Origin: Pseudomonas sp. MM211
Lineage (GTDB): Bacteria; Pseudomonadota; Gammaproteobacteria; Pseudomonadales; Pseudomonadaceae
Assembly: GCF_020386635.1 (NCBI RefSeq)
Contig: NZ_CP081942.1
Location: 2,356,001-2,420,000, forward strand
Direction of reading: 5' to 3'
DNA: 64,000 bases
Below the pieces are notes generated by a model. The model worked only from the letters and a program-made list of their open reading frames with translations, had not been told where the DNA came from and did no database searches. A program made the position numbers and the translations under genes. Of the stretch, positions 47,481 through 55,472 are shown piece after piece. Every line of letters starts with the position of its first letter. Position 1 is the first letter of the stretch.

Positions 47481-47500
47481 CTTTACCACCGCGGTAAGGT
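47481..47500. promoter_or_regulatory. ACTTTACC/GGTAAGGT dyad upstream of DUF2946-TonB operon
   Basis: Arms complementary at seven of eight positions about a five-base ACCGC centre, ending about 9 bases before the DUF2946 start codon. The ACCTT..AAGGT-like edges recall MerR-type (CueR-like) or other metal-regulator operators, but its closeness to the ATG is unusual. Confidence 0.4.
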
Positions 47501-47622
47501 TTGGCGAGGGCACCTTGCGTGGTGAATTGCCGCACTGACGGCTTTGGGTGAAGACGAGCAAAGCGCGGAGATTTGACCCCCGCGCCTGCCGTGTTTCAAG
47601 CGCACATTGCGTGCGTCAATCG

Positions 47623-48726
47623 TCAGGCTAGCGTGGCGAGGTCGGCGGCATTGAAGCCTGGCAGTGGCTCACCGTTACGAACCTTGTTGGCCCACTGTGC
47701 GTCGGAGATCAGCACACGGCCCACGGCGATCAGGTCGAACTCTTCACGCTCGAGGCGCAGGTGCAGATTATCCAGCACGGCGGCATCGGAGCCCTTGCCG
47801 CCAAAGGCGCCGAAGAAGTCGCCATCGAGCCCTACCGAGCCGACGCTGATGGTCGCTGCACCGGTGAGTTTCTTCGCCCAACCCGCAAAGTTGAGGCCGT
47901 GCTCGCCGTCGATGTCCGCGAACTCCGGCTCCCAGAAGCGGCGCTGCGAGCAATGCAGGATATCCACGCCAGCCTCGACCAGCGGCGTCAGCCACTGGGT
48001 CATCTCGTCAGGCGTGGTCGCCAGGCGTGCGGCGTAGTCCTGCTGCTTCCACTGGCTGACCCGCAGGATCAGCGGAAAGTCCGGCCCGACGGCCGCGCGA
48101 ACGGCGCGTACCGCCTCTGCAGCGAAGCGCGAACGCTCGGCGATGGTGGCGCCACCGAAGGCATCCGTGCGGGTGTTGGTACCTGGCCAGAAGAACTGGT
48201 CGATCAGGTAACCATGGGCGCCATGCAGCTCGACCGTGTCGAAGCCCAGGCGTTTGGCATCCGCTGCAGCGCTGGCGAATGCCGCCACGGTATCGGCGAT
48301 GTCTTCCAGGGTCATGGTCACGCCGCGCGGATCATCGGGGGCCACCAGCCCGGACGGGCTTTCCACCGGCGCATCAGGCACCCATTCGCCACGGGAACGG
48401 GTCGAGCCGGTGTGCCAGATCTGTGGGCCGATGCGACCGCCAGCCGCGTGTACGGCCTTGGCCACTTCAGCCCAGCCAGCCAGCGCTGCATCGCCATGAA
48501 AGAACGGGATACCTGGCATGTTGCGCGAGGCCGGGCGGTCGATCACTGTGCCCTCCGTCAGGATCAGGCCCACGCCGCCGGCAGCGCGGCGACGGTAGTA
48601 CTCGGCATGTTGCTCGCCGGGAATACCTTCGGGCGCCAGGGCACGGGTCATGGGCGCCATGACGATGCGGTTGGGCAGATCCAGGCTTTTCAGTTTGAAG
48701 GGGCTGAACAGTACATCGTCGGACAT
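47623..48726 (-). CDS. Old Yellow Enzyme family NADH:flavin oxidoreductase (third OYE)
   Basis: A 367-residue FMN enzyme of the OYE superfamily (12-oxophytodienoate-reductase-like). The start MSDDVLFSPFKLKSLDLPNR, the substrate pair HGAH in ELHGAHGYLIDQFFWPGTN, and RTDAFGGATIAERSRF are conserved. The segment LGAATISVGSVGLDGDFFG binds flavin phosphate. A low-identity long frame upstream (to 48885) is ignored; the ATG at 48726 is used. The gene is divergent from a TetR-family regulator with 415 bases between, so induction by that regulator's ligand is likely. Confidence 0.92.
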   Translation of the reverse strand: MSDDVLFSPFKLKSLDLPNRIVMAPMTRALAPEGIPGEQHAEYYRRRAAGGVGLILTEGTVIDRPASRNMPGIPFFHGDAALAGWAEVAKAVHAAGGRIGPQIWHTGSTRSRGEWVPDAPVESPSGLVAPDDPRGVTMTLEDIADTVAAFASAAADAKRLGFDTVELHGAHGYLIDQFFWPGTNTRTDAFGGATIAERSRFAAEAVRAVRAAVGPDFPLILRVSQWKQQDYAARLATTPDEMTQWLTPLVEAGVDILHCSQRRFWEPEFADIDGEHGLNFAGWAKKLTGAATISVGSVGLDGDFFGAFGGKGSDAAVLDNLHLRLEREEFDLIAVGRVLISDAQWANKVRNGEPLPGFNAADLATLA

Positions 48727-49141
48727 GACACGCTCCATTTGGGTTAGTGGCCGCTGCATATTCAGCGGTACTGCTAATACGGTGAATCGGAGAATTCGGC
48801 AGCGCCAAGCGGGCGCTGCCAGGCTGATCACGCAGCCATTATTCGGGCCAGCACAGCCTGGTGAAGCCAGCGCAGCGTCGCCCACATGAACACGACATTC
48901 AGCTTGTTGGCAACACCAGGACTACGCTGATACGCCCGCCATTCATGGCGCGAATACCTCCAAGCAGCACGGGCGGCGTCTGCATCACGAATGCCCTCAT
49001 TCGACGTGGGGAGGCGCACCTTGGTTGGACTCGGCGTATTTAAAATGATGGTCGTAATCTTTTATGTCAATAAAATTGATTATGATCGACATCAATGTAT
49101 GCTTGACGCTTGATAGGCGATGCACCAGGAGGCATGTGGAT
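48727..49141. other. Divergent gap between OYE and TetR genes
   Basis: 415 bases without a convincing gene. The part near the TetR start is AT-rich and holds a palindrome at 49075-49096. The rest (48780-49020) shows no clear element; short antisense frames there have no Shine-Dalgarno. Confidence 0.6.
49075..49096. promoter_or_regulatory. ATTGAT-N10-ATCAAT palindrome with GATC centre (TetR operator candidate)
   Basis: Sixteen of 22 positions are symmetric, including the outer ATTGAT/ATCAAT and a central GATC. It lies 46-67 bases upstream of the TetR start, a likely autoregulatory and OYE-controlling site. Confidence 0.55.
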
Positions 49142-49708
49142 ATGCGAGTGACCAAGGCTCAGGCCCAGGCGAACCGAGCGCTGATCGTCGAAACAGCCTC
49201 TGCTCTGTTTCGTGAGCGCGGCTATGACGGCGTGGGCGTGGCGGATCTGATGGCCGCTGCCGGCTTCACGCATGGCGGGTTCTACAAGCACTTCGGCTCC
49301 AAGGCTGACCTGATGGCGGAATCGGCCGCGTGCGGCATTTCAAAAACGCTGGAGCGCAGTAGCGGTGTAGACGCCGCCGCGTTCTTCAACTTCTACGTTT
49401 CTCGACAGCACCGTGATGAGCGCGGGTCTGGCTGCACCATGGCCGCGCTTGGCGGCGACGCGACGCGTCAACCGGACGAGATCAAGGCGATATTCGCGCA
49501 GGGCATCGAAGGCATGCTAGCGACGCTCGATCATGAGGGCGATACGCAAGGGCAGGACGCGCGAGCGCAAATGATCGGCTTGTTCGCCCAGGCAGTCGGG
49601 GCGATCGTGTTGTCCCGCGCCTGCCCGGACGATTCCCCGCTGGCAGACGAGATCATCGACCTGTGTCGTTCGCAGATCCTGGCAGCCATACCCGAGAACG
49701 CGAGCTAG
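49142..49708 (+). CDS. TetR-family transcriptional regulator
   Basis: A 188-residue TetR-type repressor. The HTH (about 30-50) is GVGVADLMAAAGFTHGGFYKHFGSKADL. The C-terminal half is a helical ligand domain (FFNFYVSRQHRDERGSGCTM and FAQAVGAIVLSRA). AGGAGG lies nine bases before the ATG at 49142, which supports it over the open frame from 49064. It is divergent from the third OYE gene, parallel to NemR/NemA-type arrangements. One cysteine in GSGCTMAALG could be a sensor. Confidence 0.9.
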   Translation: MRVTKAQAQANRALIVETASALFRERGYDGVGVADLMAAAGFTHGGFYKHFGSKADLMAESAACGISKTLERSSGVDAAAFFNFYVSRQHRDERGSGCTMAALGGDATRQPDEIKAIFAQGIEGMLATLDHEGDTQGQDARAQMIGLFAQAVGAIVLSRACPDDSPLADEIIDLCRSQILAAIPENAS

Positions 49709-49792
49709 CGGCATCGCACCGTCGTTGTGCTTGGCTGATGACAGTAGTTTTCACGCCGCACCTGCGGCCCGTAAAAAGAGGGAGCCTGAAAG

Positions 49793-50248
49793 ATGACCAT
49801 CTACTACCTGGACGACCTGCAACCGGGTCAACGCTTCGCTGGCACTACCCGGGTTCGCCTCGACGCGGAGGCCATCAAGACCTTCGCTGCCGAGTTCGAC
49901 CCCCAGCCATTTCATCTCGACGAAGCCGCTGCCAGTACTTCGATTTTTGGTGCACTGGCCGCCAGTGGCTGGCACACCGCGGCGCTGACCATGCGCCTGC
50001 TGGTCGATTGCGAGCCGAAACTCGCCGGCGGCATTGTCGGCGCCGGCTTCGACGAGCTGCGCTGGCCGCTGCCGGTCAGGCCTGGCGATGAACTGCGGGT
50101 GGAACTCGAGGTGCTGGAGGTGCGGCCATCCAGATCCAAGCCTACTCAAGGGCTGGTCAAAATGCGCACCACCACGCTGAATCAGGATGGGCAGGTCGTG
50201 CAGGTTTCCGTGGGCAATCTGGTGGTGCCTCGTCGCCCTGAGCAATAG
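49793..50248 (+). CDS. MaoC-family dehydratase (hotdog fold)
   Basis: A 151-residue MaoC-like hydratase. Family features: FAAEFDPQPFHLDEAAAS carries the conserved D/H dyad region, then SGWHTAALTMRLLVDCEP, GAGFDELRWPLPVRPGDEL and VSVGNLVVPRR. It is thought to hydrate an enoyl-thioester; the substrate is unknown. GGGAGC lies 12 bases before the ATG. It is followed after 48 bases by the aldo/keto reductase in the same direction; co-transcription is likely. Confidence 0.88.
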   Translation: MTIYYLDDLQPGQRFAGTTRVRLDAEAIKTFAAEFDPQPFHLDEAAASTSIFGALAASGWHTAALTMRLLVDCEPKLAGGIVGAGFDELRWPLPVRPGDELRVELEVLEVRPSRSKPTQGLVKMRTTTLNQDGQVVQVSVGNLVVPRRPEQ

Positions 50249-50296
50249 CGCTAATCGACCTCTAACAGTGGCCGCCTGACGGCGGTGGAGAACAGC

Positions 50297-51304
50297 ATGA
50301 AATACACCACGTTTGGCAAAACGGGCCTGCAGGTTTCCCAGGTGGCGCTGGGCACCGGCAATTTTGGAACCGGTTGGGGCTATGGTGCCGACCCTGATAC
50401 CAGCGAGGCCGTTTTCAACGCCTACGCCGAAGCTGGCGGCAACTTCATCGATACCGCCGACGTGTACCAGTTCGGCCAGTCCGAGGCGCTGCTCGGTACG
50501 CTGCTGGAGGGGCGCCGCGAGGATTTCGTCCTCGCTACCAAGTTCACCAACGGCGCGGCACCCGATGCCAACCGCTTGGTCACCGGTAACAGCCGCAAGG
50601 CGATGGTCGCGTCGGTCGAGGCGAGCCTGAAGCGCCTGAAAACCGACCGCATCGATATCTACTGGGTGCATCATCCCGACGCTGTTACGCCCATGGAAGA
50701 AGTGGTTCGCGGTCTGGATGATCTTGCTCGCGCCGGCAAGATTCTCTACGCGGGCCTGTCCAACTTTCCGGCCTGGCGTCTCGCCCATGCTGCCACCCTG
50801 GCACAACTGACCCGCGCCGTTCCCATCGCGGCGGCGCAGTTCGAGCACAGCCTGGTGCACCGCGATCCCGAGGCCGATTTGTTCCAGGCGTCCCATGCTC
50901 TGGGGCTGGGGATCGTTACCTGGTCTCCGCTCGGCGGCGGCATGCTCACTGGCAAATACCGGCAGGGCGAGAAGGGCCGGGCCGAAGGCTTCGGTGGGCG
51001 GGTATTCCAGGCCGAGAACTCGGCGCAGCGCACGCAGATTCTCGACGTGCTGATCGCGGTTGCCGATGAGCTGGGCGTCAACCCTGGCCAGGTTGCAATT
51101 GCCTGGGCCGGTACTCACGGCTCGGTGCCGATCATCGGGCCACGTTCCCTGGCGCAGCTCACCGACAATCTTGGTTCCCTGGCGCTCGAACTGTCGGCCG
51201 AGCAGATCGCTCGCCTTGATGCGGTGAGCGATCTGGGCCAGGCGACAGCAGCGAGAACCCCGGTTTCCTGGGCTTCGGGCAACCTGCCGAGAATCGTTGC
51301 CTAA
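50297..51304 (+). CDS. Aldo/keto reductase
   Basis: A 335-residue NADPH-dependent carbonyl reductase of the AKR superfamily. The opening MKYTTFGKTGLQVSQVALG, the catalytic aspartate and tyrosine in FIDTADVYQFGQSEALLG, the lysine in LATKFTNGA, and IDIYWVHHPD with the histidine are present. The C-terminal GTHGSVPIIGPRSLAQLTDN binds cofactor. The ATG at 50297 follows GGAGAACAGC. It is convergent with the LysR gene at 51360. Physiological carbonyl substrate unknown. Confidence 0.9.
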   Translation: MKYTTFGKTGLQVSQVALGTGNFGTGWGYGADPDTSEAVFNAYAEAGGNFIDTADVYQFGQSEALLGTLLEGRREDFVLATKFTNGAAPDANRLVTGNSRKAMVASVEASLKRLKTDRIDIYWVHHPDAVTPMEEVVRGLDDLARAGKILYAGLSNFPAWRLAHAATLAQLTRAVPIAAAQFEHSLVHRDPEADLFQASHALGLGIVTWSPLGGGMLTGKYRQGEKGRAEGFGGRVFQAENSAQRTQILDVLIAVADELGVNPGQVAIAWAGTHGSVPIIGPRSLAQLTDNLGSLALELSAEQIARLDAVSDLGQATAARTPVSWASGNLPRIVA

Positions 51305-51359
51305 CAGAGCGTTGGCGGCGGGTCGATGAAGTGCGGAACGCTGCAGCAGAGCCAGGCAC

Positions 51360-52262
51360 TTACGAACGCGCCGGCCCAGCCTCGACCTGCTCGCGCAGCA
51401 GTTGCAGATAACGGCGTGCCCCCAGCCCCAGGGGGCGGCTCTTGTACCAGATGACATCGACCCACAGACGTATCTGGCTGGCCATGTTGTCGAACTTGAC
51501 CGCGGACAGCACGCCCGAGGCGATCATCGGCTGAACCAGCGGCTGCGGCAGGTAGGCCCAGCCCAGGCCGGCTTGCACCAGGTCGAGGGTGGCCAGGTAA
51601 CTGTCCGTGAGCCACACGCGGTGGGAAAGCACGATCTGCGGGTCGGAGGCGTTGGGGTCGCCGCTGGCCACCACGATCTGCCGTGTGTCCGCCATGTGCG
51701 CTTCGTCCAGTGGTTCTCCCTCGCTGGTGAACGGGTAGCCTGGCGCGGCGACTGCGGTAAGCAACTGGCTGCCGGCTTCGGCGAAGGCTTCGCGCTCGTC
51801 GATGCCGGGGCGCTCGAACATCAACGCCACGTGCACGCTGCCGTCGTGCAGCATGCGCACCGCATCGGCCTGGGCAGCCGAGCGAATCTCTATCTCCAGA
51901 GTGGGGAATTCCCGGGCCAGGGTAATCAGCGGCTGGCTCCAGGCGCCGGTCTGTAGCTCCGGGGCCATCGCCAGCACCAGCCGTCTTTCCAGGCCCTTGT
52001 GCAACTGCAGTGCATGGGCGTCGAGCAGGTTCAGCTGACTGGCCACCTGTCTGGCCTGGGGCTCCAGTGCGCGGGCGGCTGGGGTGGGCAGCGCCTTGCG
52101 GGTCGAGCGATCGAACAGGATCAGATCCAGTTCTGCCTCCAGCTGCGACACCGCCATGTTCACGGCCGAGGGCACACGGCCCAAGACGCGCGCTGCCGCG
52201 GAAAACGAGCCTTCGTCGATGACGGCGAGAAATACCCGAAGCGATTCGCTGGTGAATACCAT
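51360..52262 (-). CDS. LysR-family transcriptional regulator
   Basis: A 300-residue LysR protein. The N-terminal HTH is FLAVIDEGSFSAAARVLGR then VPSAVNMAVSQLEAELDLIL, followed by a periplasmic-binding-like effector domain. It is divergent from the SDR gene at 52353 with a 90-base gap containing a CTGATA/TATCAG inverted repeat, and so probably controls the downstream SDR-SDR-aminotransferase-ligase cluster. Confidence 0.9.
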   Translation of the reverse strand: MVFTSESLRVFLAVIDEGSFSAAARVLGRVPSAVNMAVSQLEAELDLILFDRSTRKALPTPAARALEPQARQVASQLNLLDAHALQLHKGLERRLVLAMAPELQTGAWSQPLITLAREFPTLEIEIRSAAQADAVRMLHDGSVHVALMFERPGIDEREAFAEAGSQLLTAVAAPGYPFTSEGEPLDEAHMADTRQIVVASGDPNASDPQIVLSHRVWLTDSYLATLDLVQAGLGWAYLPQPLVQPMIASGVLSAVKFDNMASQIRLWVDVIWYKSRPLGLGARRYLQLLREQVEAGPARS

Positions 52263-52276
52263 GGTTGTCAGTTTCC

Positions 52277-52303
52277 CTGATAACAGTCGTCTTTTTGTAT
52301 CAG
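52277..52303. promoter_or_regulatory. CTGATA-N15-TATCAG inverted repeat (LysR site candidate)
   Basis: Six-base perfect arms in the short AT-richer gap between the divergent LysR and SDR genes. The spacing is compatible with a LysR-type recognition site. Confidence 0.4.
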
Positions 52304-52352
52304 ATTTATGCGCTTAGCATCCAGCCCATCAAACCCGCGGGATGAGGTCGGT

Positions 52353-53129
52353 ATGTTCAGGGCAATGGCAGGTCAGGTGGCATTGGTCAGCGGCGCTGGT
52401 AGCGAGAGCGGCATCGGCATGGCCATTGCGCGCAGGCTCGGGGCGGCTGGCGTAAAGCTGATCGTCACCGCCAGCAGCGCGCGCATCGCCGAGCGTGTAG
52501 CCGAGCTGCGCGCCGCGGGCTTCGAGGCCGAGGGCTGCGCAGTCGACCTCACCGACGAAGCGCAGACGCAGGCGTTCGCAGACTGTGCGGAGGCGCTCTG
52601 GGGGCGCATCGACATCCTGGTCAACAACGCCGGCATGGCCATGCAGGGCAGCCCCGAGCCGTTCGTCGAGGTGTCGAAGATGAGCCTCGACGTTTGGAAC
52701 CTGTCGATCTCGCGCAACCTGACTTCCGCATTTCTGCTCACCCGCGCCGTGCTGCCGGGCATGCAGCAGCGCCAATATGGCCGTGTCGTACACGTCAGCT
52801 CGGTGACTGGCACGCGGGTTGGCAATCCGGGGGAGGCCGGCTACAGCGCGGCCAAGGCCGGAATGCTCGGTTTGAACCGGTCACTGGCGCTGGAAGTGGC
52901 CGGCGAGGGCATCACCGTCAATTCGGTAGCGCCGGGGTGGATCACTACCGCCGCCACCCACCCCGAAGAACAGCGCGCTGCGGCCTATGTGCCCGTGGGC
53001 CGCGCCGGCTATCCCGAAGAAGTCGCCGCCGCAGTGGCCTTTCTGGCCTCACCGGAGGCGAGCTACATCACCGGTGAGTCGCTGGTGATCGATGGCGGCA
53101 ACAGCCTGATCGAGAACAAGGCGCCCTGA
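52353..53129 (+). CDS. Short-chain dehydrogenase/reductase (first)
   Basis: A 258-residue SDR. The cofactor motif is GAGSESGIGMAIARR. NNAG is followed by the catalytic serine in VVHVSSVTGTR and the YxxxK as YSAAKAGMLGL. The end EASYITGESLVIDGGNS is typical. The ATG at 52353 is selected because GAGG lies about six bases upstream; other in-frame ATGs are at 52308 and 52365. The next SDR starts 54 bases later. Probable role: oxidation of a hydroxy group in an amine or amino-alcohol catabolic pathway (inference from neighbours). Confidence 0.9.
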   Translation: MFRAMAGQVALVSGAGSESGIGMAIARRLGAAGVKLIVTASSARIAERVAELRAAGFEAEGCAVDLTDEAQTQAFADCAEALWGRIDILVNNAGMAMQGSPEPFVEVSKMSLDVWNLSISRNLTSAFLLTRAVLPGMQQRQYGRVVHVSSVTGTRVGNPGEAGYSAAKAGMLGLNRSLALEVAGEGITVNSVAPGWITTAATHPEEQRAAAYVPVGRAGYPEEVAAAVAFLASPEASYITGESLVIDGGNSLIENKAP

Positions 53130-53183
53130 GCGCCAACCCCTCTTTTATCCCCTCGAGCGGCCTGCGGGCCGAGGAGTGAACCG

Positions 53184-53939
53184 ATGCAACCCGTCGTTCT
53201 GATTACCGGTGCCCTGGGCGGTATCGGCCAGGCCATGTGCGAGCGTTTCAATGCGGGTGGCTGGCAGGTCTTCGGCACGGATCTGGACGCCACCGCGCTC
53301 GCCGCGCTGCAGGCCGAAGGCAAGCTGGCCGGCGCGCATGGCGCCGACATTCGTAAACCGAGCGCCTGCAAAGACGTCGTCGCGGCGTTGCTCGCCAGCA
53401 TCGGCCGGCTGGACGCCCTGGTGAACTGCGCCGGTGTGTGGCGTGAAGGCCCGCTGGAATCGTTCAGCGAAGAGGATTTCGACATCGTGCTGGACGTCAA
53501 CCTCAAGGCCACCTTCTTCATGTGCTCGGCCAGCATCCCGGCGCTGCGCGAGAGCAAGGGCGCCATCGTCAACATCTCCAGCGACGCCGGCCGGCAGGGC
53601 AATCGCAATGCTGCCGCCTACTGCGCCAGCAAGGGCGCGGTGACCCTCATGACCAAGGCGCTGGCGCTGGATCTGGCGCCTTCAGGCGTGCGCTGCAACA
53701 GCGTGTCGCCGGGCGATGTGGAGACTCCGATGCTGAAGTTCCAGGCCGAGCATTACGGCAATGGCGACCAGCAGGCGTACTACCAGGATCTGCTGGCCAA
53801 GTACCCGCAAGGCGACGCGGCGCGTTTCATCCAGCCCGGCGAAGTGGCCGACCTGGCGTATTTCCTCTGCCAGAGCAGCGCGCGCTCCATCACCGGCGCG
53901 GACATGGCAATCGACTGCGGTGTGTCGGCCGGCAACTGA
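53184..53939 (+). CDS. Short-chain dehydrogenase/reductase (second)
   Basis: A 251-residue SDR. ITGALGGIGQAMCERF is the cofactor motif. NCAGVW, IVNISSDAGRQGN and the catalytic YCASKGAVTLM follow. It ends RSITGADMAIDCGVS. It is second in the SDR-SDR-aminotransferase-ligase cluster, 42 bases before the aminotransferase start. Substrate not identifiable from sequence. Confidence 0.9.
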   Translation: MQPVVLITGALGGIGQAMCERFNAGGWQVFGTDLDATALAALQAEGKLAGAHGADIRKPSACKDVVAALLASIGRLDALVNCAGVWREGPLESFSEEDFDIVLDVNLKATFFMCSASIPALRESKGAIVNISSDAGRQGNRNAAAYCASKGAVTLMTKALALDLAPSGVRCNSVSPGDVETPMLKFQAEHYGNGDQQAYYQDLLAKYPQGDAARFIQPGEVADLAYFLCQSSARSITGADMAIDCGVSAGN

Positions 53940-53981
53940 GCGTTGCGGCGACCCGTTCATACAACATTTGGAGTGTCCTTC

Positions 53982-55373
53982 ATGTTCAACAGTGGAATCA
54001 GCGAGTCGGCAGTCGCAACCTTCGTGGCCGGTGAACGCGAGCGCTTTCTGCAGCGCAACCCGAAATCCGTCGAGTGGGCCAAGCGTGCCCGCAAGTCGCT
54101 GTTCGGTGGCGTACCGATGCACTGGATGAGTGACTGGTCGATGCCCAGCTCGCTGTTCGTCAGCCGAGCCAAGGGCGCGCGTTTCTATGATGTGGACGGC
54201 CACGAGTACATCGACTTCTGCCTGGGCGACACCGGCAGCATGTTTGGCCATTCACCTGACCCGATTGCCCGGGCCATCGCCGAGCAGGGCGCCAACGGCC
54301 TGACCACCATGCTGCCGGGCGAGGACGCGGTGATCGCCGGCGAGTTGCTCGCCGAGCGCTTTGGCCTGCCGTTCTGGCAGGTGGCGACCACCGCCACCGA
54401 CGCCAACCGTTACGTGATCCGCTGGGCCCGTGCGATCACTGGGCGCAAGGTGCTGCTGGTGTTCGACGGCTGCTACCACGGCACCGTCGACGACGTGATG
54501 GTGCGCTGCAAGGAAGGCCGCACCGTGCACCGTGGCGGCCTGATCGGCCAGGCACGCAACCTGGCCAAGACCAGCCGCGCCGTGCCGTTCAATGATGTCG
54601 CCGGGCTGGAGGCAGCCCTCGCTCAAGGCGATGTCGCGGCGATTCTCTGCGAGCCAGCGATGACCAACATCGGCATGGTGCTGCCCGAGCCGGGCTTCAT
54701 GGAAAAGGTTCGCGAGCTGAGCAAGCAGTACGGCAGCCTGCTGATCATCGACGAAACCCACACCATCTCCACCGGGCCTGGCGGCTGCACCCGCGCCTGG
54801 AACCTCAAGCCGGACTTCATCACCCTCGGCAAGCCCATCGCTGGCGGCGTGCCGTGCTCGGTGTACGGCTGCAGCCACGAGATGGCGCAGGCCATGCGCC
54901 TGGCCCAGCAACATGCCAGTGAAACCAGCCACGGCCATGGCCACAGCGGCATGGGTACCACGCTGTCAGCCAACGCGCTGGCCATGCGCTGCATGCGCGT
55001 GAATCTGGAAGAGGTGATGACGCCAGCGGCCTACGATCACATGCTCCCCCAGGCTGCACGCCTGGCCGCCGGCTTGCGCCAGTTGATCGGCAAGCACGGG
55101 CTGAACTGGTCGGTGACCGAGTTGGGGGCGCGCTGCGAATTCCAGTTCTGCGCCACGGCGCCAAAGACCGGTGCCGAAGCCGAAGCCGCTTTCCATGACA
55201 GCCTGCAGATGGCCTTGCACCTGTACCTGATCAACCGTGGCATCCTCATCACACCGTTCCACAACATGACCCTGTGCTGCCCGGATACCAGCACCGCCGA
55301 CGTCGACAAGCTGCTCGCCACCCTCGATGCAGGGCTGACCGAGCTGCTGGCAATTCCCGGTGCCCGTGCGTGA
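53982..55373 (+). CDS. Class III (GSA-type) aminotransferase
   Basis: A 463-residue PLP enzyme of aminotransferase class III. The motifs are the LFDGCYHGTVDD cofactor loop, LIIDETHTISTGPGGCT with the PLP-binding aspartate, and the Schiff-base lysine K284 in DFITLGKPIAGGVPCSV. GGAG lies nine bases before the ATG at 53982; the frame runs upstream to 53943. The amino donor and acceptor are unknown. It belongs to the cluster with two SDRs and a glutamine-synthetase-like ligase, suggesting amine degradation. Confidence 0.9.
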   Translation: MFNSGISESAVATFVAGERERFLQRNPKSVEWAKRARKSLFGGVPMHWMSDWSMPSSLFVSRAKGARFYDVDGHEYIDFCLGDTGSMFGHSPDPIARAIAEQGANGLTTMLPGEDAVIAGELLAERFGLPFWQVATTATDANRYVIRWARAITGRKVLLVFDGCYHGTVDDVMVRCKEGRTVHRGGLIGQARNLAKTSRAVPFNDVAGLEAALAQGDVAAILCEPAMTNIGMVLPEPGFMEKVRELSKQYGSLLIIDETHTISTGPGGCTRAWNLKPDFITLGKPIAGGVPCSVYGCSHEMAQAMRLAQQHASETSHGHGHSGMGTTLSANALAMRCMRVNLEEVMTPAAYDHMLPQAARLAAGLRQLIGKHGLNWSVTELGARCEFQFCATAPKTGAEAEAAFHDSLQMALHLYLINRGILITPFHNMTLCCPDTSTADVDKLLATLDAGLTELLAIPGARA

Positions 55374-55472
55374 CCAGAGATGTCGATTGACCGCCGTGAT
55401 CCTCCTGCCACGCCCTGAAGGCGGGCAGGGGATTACAGCGGTGTTTCCTGCAATTTTTTACGAGAGCTGACC

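Noticed and set aside
49751..51457. 568-codon minus-strand frame opposite MaoC and aldo/keto reductase
   Set aside because: It spans two well-supported plus-strand genes and the gap between them; no recognisable protein features.
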